A DNA stretch of 64,000 nt from REBR01 sp033721915 (GTDB lineage Bacteria > Pseudomonadota > Gammaproteobacteria > Pseudomonadales > Oleiphilaceae), in assembly GCA_033721915.1 (NCBI GenBank), contig JAWWAC010000001.1, forward strand, positions 1 to 64,000. The letters are read 5' to 3'. The translations under genes and the position numbers were made by a program. A model generated the notes under the pieces. The model worked only from the letters and a program-made list of their open reading frames with translations, did no database searches and was not told the origin of the DNA. This document shows positions 33,856 through 41,000 of the stretch, piece after piece; position 1 is the stretch's first letter; the number at the start of each line of letters is the position of its first letter.

Positions 33856-36800
33856 TGTTTGCCGGCATTATCCGACAGGGCACCCTGGTGGCGGTGATCA
33901 CGCTGATACTGGCCATTCTCGGGGCGGCGGCGGCGTTGCGCATCCCGGTGCAGATGATCCCGGACCTGGAGGTGCGCACCGTGTCCGTGGAGACCCGCTG
34001 GCCCGGCGCCACGCCACAGGACATCGAGAAAGAAATCCTGGTGGAGCAGGAACGCTACCTGCGCAACGTCCCCAACCTCAGCCGCATGACCGCCAGCGCC
34101 TCCAGCGGCTCCGCGGAAATCGAACTGGAATTTCCCTTCGGCGTGGATATCACCGAGACACTGATCCAGGTGAACAACGCCCTGAGCCAGGTCTCCGGCT
34201 ACCCGCGCAATGTGGACGAGCCCCGCATCGTGGCCGCCTCTTTTTCCTCCAATGCCTTCATGTACTTCCGCGTCTCCACACTGGAGGGCAACCCACGGGA
34301 CCTGGACCTGGACCTGATGCGGGACTTTGTGGAAGACCGGGTGCGGCCGTTGATGGAGAGCGTACCCGGCGTCTCCGAGGTGAGGGTGGGTGGCGGCGCC
34401 GACCGCCAGATGCAGGTGATTGTGGATGAGCGGCGACTGGCCCAGCGGGGGCTGAGCCTGCCGCAGTTGCAGCGGGCCATCACCGAGCGCAACCAGGACA
34501 TCTCCGGCGGTGAGCTGGAGGCGGGCAAACGCCGCTACCTGCTGCGCACCGTGGGGCGTTTCAGCGATCAGCAGTCACTGGAGGACCTGGTGGTGGCCCG
34601 TGAGGGGGATAGCCTGGTGCGACTGGGGGATGTGGCCCGTGTGCGCCAGGACCACTCCCGCATCCGGGAGCTGTCACGGGTCAATGGCCAGAAGGTGCTG
34701 AGCCTGTCCGTGCGCCGTGAAAGCGGCTCCAACGTGATCGACATCAAACGCCGCATGATGGAGGAGGTGGAGAACATCAACCGGGATGTGCTGCGCCCGC
34801 AGGGCCTGCGGCTGGATCTCAATGCGGAGGACGTGGGCTATGTGCAGGCCTCCATCGCCAATGTCTGGACCAACCTGGGCATCGGCGCCGTCTTCGCCAC
34901 ACTGGTGATGTTTCTCTTCCTGCGCTCCTCCAGGGCCACACTGGTGGGGGTGGTGGGCATTCCACTGTGCGCCATCGCCGCCTTTATCGGCCTGATGGTC
35001 ACAGGGCGCACCATCAACGTGATCTCACTGGCGGGCATCGCCTTTGCCATCGGCATGACCGTGGACAACAGCATCGTGGTGCTGGAGAACATCGAGCGAC
35101 TGCGGCGACAGGGACTGGACCGCTTCGAATCCGCCCTGCTGGGTGTGCGGGAGGTCTGGCCGGCGGTGCTGGCCTCCTCCATGACCACGGTGCTGGTGTT
35201 CCTGCCCATTCTCTTTATCGAGGAAGAGGCCGGCCAGCTGTACTCCGATGTGGCCATCGCCATCTCCGCCGCCATCATCGCCTCCATGCTGGTGGCCGTG
35301 ACACTGATCCCCACACTCAGTGCCCGGCTGGATTTCGCCAGGCCCGGCTCCGGTAACGGCAATGGCCAGAGCCCCTGGGCCAGAAACACGGTGCGCCGTG
35401 TACGCTGGCTGATCGCCACCCCCTGGCGCCAGGGGGGCACCATGGTGGTCACACTGGTTCTGAGCGCCGCCATACTGCTGTTTCTGACACCCCCGGCGGA
35501 GTACCTGCCGGAGGGGGAGGAACCCAAGACATTCGCCTACATGAGCGCCCCTCCGGGCACCAATCTCGATGAGATGGCCGGCATTGCCGAACAGGTGGAG
35601 GCCCATTTCCTGCCCCATGTGAACGCCGACGGCAGCGCCTATGCCTCAGGAGAGACCCGGGTGCCCCCCATTCGCTACCTGAACCTGAGTGTCAGCCCCG
35701 GGGGAATACGCATCATTTCCGAAACACGGGAACCGAACCACATCGGTCCCCTGATGGATGAAATCACCCGGGTCTACGAGCAGTTCCCGGGCATGCGCGC
35801 CTTCGCTGCCAAGGGCTCGATCATCTCCAGCAACGACGGTGGCACCCGCAGCATCAACCTGGACATTGCCGGGCCGGACCTGCAGAGCGTCTACGACGCT
35901 GCCTCCGCCGCCTACGACCGGGCACAGGTGATTTTCGACAAGCCACGCATCCAGACGCAGCCTTCCAGCCTGACACTGGCCCAGCCACTGATCCAGGTAA
36001 AGCCCGACTACGACCGGGCCAGCGAGCTGGGACTGACCACCGCCGACATCGGCTTTACCGTATCGGCCCTCACGGAGGGGGCCTATGTGGACGATTTCTT
36101 CCTGGACGACGACAAGATCGACCTGTACCTCTATGGCAGCCAGGGGGACGCCCCCTCACTGGCCCAGCTGCCACGGCTGCCGGTGTACACCCCACTGGGG
36201 GAGACACTGCCCCTGTCTGATCTGGCCCGCATCGAGGAGAGCGTGGACACCAGTACCGTGCGCCGGGTGGACGGGCGGCGCACCGTCACACTGAATATCA
36301 TCCCTCCCGATGATGTCCCCCTGGAAAGGGGGGTTGAGCGGGTACGCCGCGACCTGGTGGACCACCTGAGGGCCACCGGGGACCTGCCCTCCGGCATCAA
36401 CGTCACTCTCTCGGGGGCCAGTGACCAGCTGGCGGCGACCCAGGAGGCCCTGAGCGGCAACTTCCTGATCGCACTGGTCATTATCTACCTGCTGCTGGTG
36501 GCCATTTTCGCCCACTGGGGCTACCCGCTGCTGATCATGACCGCCATACCACTGGGCATTGCCGGTGGCATTGTGGGGCTGGCCATGATGAACGGGGTGG
36601 GGTCGCTGCTGCCTCTGATCGGCCTGCAGCCGTTAAGCCAGCCCTTTGACATGATTACCATGCTGGGCTTTCTGATCCTGCTGGGGACCGTGGTGAACAA
36701 CCCCATACTGGTGGTGGATCAGGCCAGGAAGAACCTCAGAAACGAAGGTGTCAGCGTGCCTGACGCCGTGGAACAGGCCGTGGAGGCCCGTCTGCGACCC

Positions 36801-37001
36801 ATTGCCATGACCACACTGACCACCATCTGTGGCCTGTCGCCTCTGGTGTTTCTGCCCGGTGCGGGCACGGAGCTGTATCGGGGGGTGGGGGCCATTGTGC
36901 TGTTTGGCCTGGCCGGGGCGGCCATAGTCACGGTGACTTTCCTGCCGGCACTGACCGCCTTTGTTCTGGGCAGACTGCAACCACAACGGCAGTCAGCCTG
37001 A
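33855..37001 (+). CDS. RND efflux transporter, permease subunit
   Basis: 1048-aa proton-driven inner-membrane pump with the 12-helix RND topology. The TM4 motif is GMTVDNSIVVLENIERL, with one Asp. Pore-domain segments such as VETRWPGATPQDIEKE and VSVSGY-like stretches are typical. The C-terminal helices include LGTVVNNPILVVDQARKN, in place of the usual NAIVLVD. It differs clearly from the 6.4-kb RND protein, so the two pumps are not a recent duplication. Coupled to the adaptor. No outer-membrane partner gene here. The substrate is unknown. Confidence 0.95.
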   Translation: MFAGIIRQGTLVAVITLILAILGAAAALRIPVQMIPDLEVRTVSVETRWPGATPQDIEKEILVEQERYLRNVPNLSRMTASASSGSAEIELEFPFGVDITETLIQVNNALSQVSGYPRNVDEPRIVAASFSSNAFMYFRVSTLEGNPRDLDLDLMRDFVEDRVRPLMESVPGVSEVRVGGGADRQMQVIVDERRLAQRGLSLPQLQRAITERNQDISGGELEAGKRRYLLRTVGRFSDQQSLEDLVVAREGDSLVRLGDVARVRQDHSRIRELSRVNGQKVLSLSVRRESGSNVIDIKRRMMEEVENINRDVLRPQGLRLDLNAEDVGYVQASIANVWTNLGIGAVFATLVMFLFLRSSRATLVGVVGIPLCAIAAFIGLMVTGRTINVISLAGIAFAIGMTVDNSIVVLENIERLRRQGLDRFESALLGVREVWPAVLASSMTTVLVFLPILFIEEEAGQLYSDVAIAISAAIIASMLVAVTLIPTLSARLDFARPGSGNGNGQSPWARNTVRRVRWLIATPWRQGGTMVVTLVLSAAILLFLTPPAEYLPEGEEPKTFAYMSAPPGTNLDEMAGIAEQVEAHFLPHVNADGSAYASGETRVPPIRYLNLSVSPGGIRIISETREPNHIGPLMDEITRVYEQFPGMRAFAAKGSIISSNDGGTRSINLDIAGPDLQSVYDAASAAYDRAQVIFDKPRIQTQPSSLTLAQPLIQVKPDYDRASELGLTTADIGFTVSALTEGAYVDDFFLDDDKIDLYLYGSQGDAPSLAQLPRLPVYTPLGETLPLSDLARIEESVDTSTVRRVDGRRTVTLNIIPPDDVPLERGVERVRRDLVDHLRATGDLPSGINVTLSGASDQLAATQEALSGNFLIALVIIYLLLVAIFAHWGYPLLIMTAIPLGIAGGIVGLAMMNGVGSLLPLIGLQPLSQPFDMITMLGFLILLGTVVNNPILVVDQARKNLRNEGVSVPDAVEQAVEARLRPIAMTTLTTICGLSPLVFLPGAGTELYRGVGAIVLFGLAGAAIVTVTFLPALTAFVLGRLQPQRQSA

Positions 37002-37003
37002 AC

Positions 37004-37028
37004 CGGGGCGCCGTGGGGTGGCGCCCCG
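37004..37028. terminator. Bidirectional terminator hairpin candidate
   Basis: CGGGGCGCC and GGCGCCCCG form a perfect 9-bp stem with a 7-nt loop in the 42-nt gap between convergent RND and alcohol dehydrogenase genes. T-runs are lacking on both sides. Confidence 0.5.
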
Positions 37029-37043
37029 TCGGGGACAACAGAA

Positions 37044-38099
37044 TCAGCCTTCCCTGAGGCTCTTCATGTCGATCACAAAGCGGTATTTCACATCCCCCTT
37101 GTGCATGCGCTCATAGGCTTCGTTGATGTTTTTGATGTCCAGCATCTCCACATCGCAGGTGATGCCGTGCTCGGCGCAGAAATCCAGCACCTCCTGGGTC
37201 TCCGGCATGCCGCCGATGAGTGAGCCTGTGAGCACACGGCGCTTGGAGACCAGTGTACCGGCCTGCAGGGCCGGCTCCACTGGCTCCAGCAGCCCCACAA
37301 TGATATGGGTGCCGTCCAGCTTCAGGCAGGAGAGATAGGGATTGAGGTCATGCTGCACGGGCACCGTGTCCAGCACAAAATCAAAGCGCTCACGGGCGGC
37401 CTTCATCATGGCACGGTCCGTGGAGATGATCACATGATCCGCCCCCTGCTTTTTCGCTTCGGCCACCTTGCTCTCCGAGCGGGTGAAAAGGGTCACCTCG
37501 GCACCCAGTGCCTTGGCAAATTTTACCCCCATGTGGCCCAGTCCACCCATGCCCACCACGGCCACCTTGTGGCCGGCCTTCACACCGTAGTGGCGCAGTG
37601 GCGAGTAAGTGGTGATACCGGCACACAGCAGTGGTGCGGCACTGGCCGGGTCCAGCTTCTCCGGCAGATTCACCACAAAACGGTCGCTCACCACAATGCG
37701 CTCTGAATAGCCGCCGTAGGTGATGCTGCCGTCGTGGCGATCCTCACCGTTGTAGGTGCCTGTCATGCCCTCGGCACAGTACTGCTCCAGGCCCGCCTCG
37801 CAGGAGGAGCAGGTGCGGCAGGAGTCCACCATGCAGCCCACGCCCACCGCATCGCCGGCCTTGAAGCGGGTGACCTGGTCTCCCACCGCCGTGACACGGC
37901 CGATGATTTCATGGCCGGGGACCACCGGGTAGACGGTGACACCCCAGTCGTTGTTGGCGAAATGGATATCCGTGTGGCACACACCGCAATAGTCGATTTC
38001 GATGGCCACATCGTCCTGGCGCAGTTCGCGCCGCTGGATACTCAGTGGGGCCACGCCGGATTGCGGTGATTCGGCGCCGTAGGCTTTGACCTGACTCAT
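37044..38099 (-). CDS. Zinc-dependent NAD(P) alcohol dehydrogenase (YahK/CAD type)
   Basis: 351-aa medium-chain dehydrogenase. The catalytic zinc site is visible in CGVCHTDIHFANNDWG and GHEIIGRV; the structural zinc loop is SCRTCSSCEAGLEQYC, with four Cys. The cofactor motif is GMGGLGHMGVKFAKALGA. ATG at 38099 has AAGGA upstream and gives the normal N-terminus MSQVKAYGAES; the frame is open 46 codons further. The family reduces aldehydes (cinnamaldehyde, medium-chain) with NADPH. It is monocistronic. Confidence 0.94.
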   Translation of the reverse strand: MSQVKAYGAESPQSGVAPLSIQRRELRQDDVAIEIDYCGVCHTDIHFANNDWGVTVYPVVPGHEIIGRVTAVGDQVTRFKAGDAVGVGCMVDSCRTCSSCEAGLEQYCAEGMTGTYNGEDRHDGSITYGGYSERIVVSDRFVVNLPEKLDPASAAPLLCAGITTYSPLRHYGVKAGHKVAVVGMGGLGHMGVKFAKALGAEVTLFTRSESKVAEAKKQGADHVIISTDRAMMKAARERFDFVLDTVPVQHDLNPYLSCLKLDGTHIIVGLLEPVEPALQAGTLVSKRRVLTGSLIGGMPETQEVLDFCAEHGITCDVEMLDIKNINEAYERMHKGDVKYRFVIDMKSLREG

Positions 38100-38365
38100 T
38101 ATTGTTTCCTTTATTCCGAACATGGCAGCCGGCTTGACGCCCGCTGAAGACTTCTCGTCACGCGTTTCATCACGCGGCGTCCGTAACACTACGCCACAGC
38201 ACCAGGACTGTATCAGTTCCGGCCATTGGCGGTGCACCTACTATAACAGACCAGCTGCCGGTGGCTCCCCCTCACCATTCTGGTGCAGCCACGGGAGAAT
38301 CCGGAGTCTCAGCCAGGCTCCTGCACAGTCATGGCCCCTGTCATCAAACGCCCTCAGGCAGCAAC

Positions 38366-38382
38366 GGCACCATACGGGTGCG
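38366..38382. promoter_or_regulatory. NtrC-type binding site 1
   Basis: GGCACC-N5-GGTGCG, with the GCACC-N5-GGTGC core of the NtrC enhancer sequence TGCACC-N5-GGTGCA. It is centred about 150 nt upstream of the expected start of amt transcription. Confidence 0.6.
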
Positions 38383-38395
38383 CTTTTTCGGCAAA

Positions 38396-38412
38396 AGCAC
38401 CAGCAAGGTGCA
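38396..38412. promoter_or_regulatory. NtrC-type binding site 2
   Basis: AGCACC-N5-GGTGCA, 11 of 12 arm bases to the NtrC consensus. Its centre lies 30 bp from that of site 1, about three helical turns, so both would face the same side of the DNA. Confidence 0.65.
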
Positions 38413-38499
38413 TATTTAACCACTAAATCAAGCCATCGGATTCATGGAAACGCCGAAGCACCGTTTTAACAAGCGCTTCCCTAACCGATTGCCCTTTTA

Positions 38500-38515
38500 T
38501 GGAACACTTCTTGCT
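38500..38515 (+). promoter_or_regulatory. Sigma-54 promoter of the ammonium transporter
   Basis: TGGAACACTTCTTGCT fits TGGCAC-N5-TTGCW with one difference, and GG and GC are 10 nt apart as required. It lies 90 nt downstream of the second NtrC-type site and 56 nt before the preferred start codon. Confidence 0.65.
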
Positions 38516-38570
38516 ATTACTGCCTTTTTTCAAAGCAACGCCTCATTCACCTACCCCTTATCAGAGCGAG

Positions 38571-39785
38571 ATGTCTGTGGATATTACCAGTGCAGTGCAA
38601 ACCCTGACCCAGAGTGCCAACACCCTGTTTATACTGATCGGCGCCATTATGGTGCTGGCCATGCATGCCGGCTTTGCCTTTCTGGAAGTGGGCACGGTGC
38701 GACACAAGAACCAGGTCAACGCCCTGGTCAAGATCATCACCGACTTCGGTGTCTCCGCCGTGGCCTACTTTTTTGTCGGCTATTACATCGCCTACGGCGG
38801 CCACTTCCTCAACAGCGCCACGGTACTGACCGAGTCCCACGGCTACGAGCTGGTGAAGTTCTTCTTCCTGCTCACTTTCGCCGCCGCCATCCCTGCCATT
38901 ATCTCCGGCGGCATTGCCGAGCGGGCCCGCTTCTACCCCATGCTCATCGCCTCCGGTCTGATCGTGGCACTGGTCTACCCCTTCTACGAGGGCATGATCT
39001 GGAACGGCAACTTCGGCTTCCAGTCCTGGCTGGAAAGCCAGTTCGGCGCCGGATTCCACGACTTTGCCGGCTCCGTGGTGGTGCACGGCGTGGGTGGCTG
39101 GATTGCCCTGGCGGCGGTGCTGCTTCTCGGTGCCCGCAACGGACGCTACCGCCACGGCAAGGTGGTGGCCTTCGCCCCCTCCAGCATCCCCTTCCTGGCA
39201 CTGGGTGCCTGGATACTGACCGTGGGCTGGTTCGGCTTTAACGTCATGTCCGCCCAGACACTGGATGGCATCAGCGGCCTGGTGGCGGTCAACAGCCTCA
39301 TGGCCATGACCGGCGGCCTGCTGGTGGCCATGCTGGTGGGACGCAAGGACCCGGGCTTTATCCACAACGGCCCACTGGCCGGACTGGTGGCCGTCTGTGC
39401 CGGCTCCGACCTGATGCACCCGGTGGGGGCACTGGTGGTGGGCGGCATTGCCGGCGCCCTCTTTGTCTACCTGTTCGAGTGGGCCCAGAACAGGATACAG
39501 CGCCTGGACGATGTGCTGGGTGTCTGGCCACTGCACGGTGTCTGTGGTGTCTGGGGCGGCGTTGCCGCAGGCATCTTCGGCCAGCAGAGCCTGGGCGGCC
39601 TGGGTGGTGTCAGCCTGATGTCACAGCTGGTGGGCTCCGCCGTGGGCGTGATCGTGGCGTTTGCCGGCGGCATGATTGTTTACGGCCTGGTGAAGGCCCT
39701 TTCAGGGCTGCGGCTCACCGAAGAGGAAGAGTTTGAAGGGGCGGACCTGAGTATCCACAAGATTGGTGCGACGTCCCACGAGTAA
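38571..39785 (+). CDS. Ammonium transporter, Amt family
   Basis: 404-aa inner-membrane channel for ammonium/ammonia with 11 helices. The twin pore histidines are in VVHGVGG (about residue 165) and PLHGVCGVWGG (about 320). AFLEVGTVRHKNQVN near residue 35 is the family's first-helix signature. ATG at 38571 is preferred over an upstream ATG at 38499, because the latter would lie inside the sigma-54 promoter; the shorter form matches relatives that start without a signal peptide. A glnK gene is not adjacent. Nitrogen-starvation control by NtrC and sigma-54 is strongly suggested upstream. Confidence 0.93.
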   Translation: MSVDITSAVQTLTQSANTLFILIGAIMVLAMHAGFAFLEVGTVRHKNQVNALVKIITDFGVSAVAYFFVGYYIAYGGHFLNSATVLTESHGYELVKFFFLLTFAAAIPAIISGGIAERARFYPMLIASGLIVALVYPFYEGMIWNGNFGFQSWLESQFGAGFHDFAGSVVVHGVGGWIALAAVLLLGARNGRYRHGKVVAFAPSSIPFLALGAWILTVGWFGFNVMSAQTLDGISGLVAVNSLMAMTGGLLVAMLVGRKDPGFIHNGPLAGLVAVCAGSDLMHPVGALVVGGIAGALFVYLFEWAQNRIQRLDDVLGVWPLHGVCGVWGGVAAGIFGQQSLGGLGGVSLMSQLVGSAVGVIVAFAGGMIVYGLVKALSGLRLTEEEEFEGADLSIHKIGATSHE

Positions 39786-39817
39786 CACCCTGAGAGAGTG
39801 TCCCGTCCGGAGCACTA

Positions 39818-39896
39818 GTGTCCCATCTGGGTAATGCGTTGACCTTCTGAGCCACCAAGAGCCTTGAGGGCAAAACGAATTACCCAGACGGGACAC
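39818..39896. mobile_element. 79-bp TA-flanked inverted-repeat element (MITE-like)
   Basis: The two ends form an imperfect inverted repeat: the left begins GTGTCCCATCTGGGTAAT and the right, read on the other strand, begins GTGTCCCGTCTGGGTAAT; about 22 of 24 bases match when the flanking A/T and next bases are included. The element is bounded by TA on both sides, the target duplication of IS630/Tc1-type elements. A further partial end (GAGTGTCCCGTC) lies at 39796-39807. It is non-coding, so any movement would need a transposase elsewhere. Confidence 0.6.
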
Positions 39897-40717
39897 TAAC
39901 GATTCCAGCCGGGACGGCGGCTCTGTGGCCGCCCCCTGGCCTGCCTGGGGGCGGCTTCCCCGCCCTCGCGGTCAAACCGGCCCTTGTCCAGAAAATGCAG
40001 TGACTGTCGGATCACCTCCTCATCGCGCATCATGAAGGTGTGGGTCACCGCTGCCTCCAGGTAATCGCTCATGCCCTCAAGGCGGGCACTCTCCAGTGAC
40101 ACCTTGCCGTCGTCCTCACCGGGGATCATGCCCGACAGCACCGGGTTGAGAGAGCGCGTGCCGGCAATGATACCCACCTCGAAATCCGCCGGCCCCAGTG
40201 ACCGTGGCAGTGACGCCTCCCCTGTGCCCATCTGATGCCCGGCCGGCCCGTTCAGCCAGGTAAACAGGGTCAGCTCCCCCAGCTCATCCACCAGTTCACT
40301 GCCCTTGTTGGGCGGCGCCAGCATGACGGTACGCCCCATGGGCAGCTCCGGGGCGATATTGTGCAGATAGCGCACCAGTATGCCCCCCATGGAATGGGTG
40401 ACGAAATCAACCGGACGGCCCATGGCGCACAGCTCCACCGCCGGCAGCACCGTCTTTTCCACCAGTTCCTCCACGGGATGCTCCGTGGAGGGGTAATAGA
40501 GATTGCACACCTCATAACCCGCCTGTTCCAGCGCCTCCGCCATGAGGTTCATGGAGTTCTCCGTCCGTGCCAGTCCGTGGAGCAGCACCACCGGCCCCCT
40601 GCCAGTGGTCGGGACTGGCGCTTCCGTCTCCGTTTGCTCTTCCTGTGTCTGTTCTGCGGCCACAAAAGCACTCCCCAGCATCAGTGTGAGTGAAAAAAGG
40701 TATGGATAGAGCGGCAT
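39896..40717 (-). CDS. Secreted lipase/esterase, alpha/beta hydrolase
   Basis: 273 aa. ATG at 40717 has AGGTGAT upstream and opens a signal peptide (LYPYLFSLTLMLGSAFVAA), so export is expected. The oxyanion strand PVVLLHGLARTENSM, the nucleophile elbow THSMGG near residue 110 and the late His (VTHTFMM) form the catalytic set of LipA-type lipases. The C-terminus is Arg-rich (RQARGRPQSRRPGWNR). Its stop codon overlaps the edge of the inverted-repeat element at 39818-39896, so the original C-terminus may have been altered by insertion. Confidence 0.85.
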   Translation of the reverse strand: MPLYPYLFSLTLMLGSAFVAAEQTQEEQTETEAPVPTTGRGPVVLLHGLARTENSMNLMAEALEQAGYEVCNLYYPSTEHPVEELVEKTVLPAVELCAMGRPVDFVTHSMGGILVRYLHNIAPELPMGRTVMLAPPNKGSELVDELGELTLFTWLNGPAGHQMGTGEASLPRSLGPADFEVGIIAGTRSLNPVLSGMIPGEDDGKVSLESARLEGMSDYLEAAVTHTFMMRDEEVIRQSLHFLDKGRFDREGGEAAPRQARGRPQSRRPGWNR

Positions 40718-40939
40718 CGGATCACCTGTGAGTGGTTGCACCCCTGTGTCCTGTCGTTACCAGAGCACTTGCCGGTAACAGGGCAACGGTCAAGACGGAG
40801 CAGACAGAGGAGACTACCTTAGCCCCTACGGGCCAGTGGCGGAAGGGGCAATGGGGAACAGGGCGGGAAGCGGTGTCTTAAAAGTCATCGGCTTGACTTT
40901 GAAGAAACCGATTGCTCTCAAAAAGTGCGAGCAACCAGA

Positions 40940-40975
40940 AAAAAGCCCCCTGCCCCGGTCAGGGGCAGAGGGCTT
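40940..40975 (-). terminator. Rho-independent terminator of the cytochrome gene
   Basis: On the minus strand, an inverted repeat (AGCCCTCTGCCCC with GGGGCAGGGGGCT, one mismatch, 5-nt loop) is followed by TTTTTT. It lies about 25 nt past the stop codon of the beta-helix/cytochrome gene and is the best intrinsic terminator in the window. Confidence 0.85.
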
Positions 40976-41000
40976 GTCAGAGTCCCGGTGGGTTCCGGAC

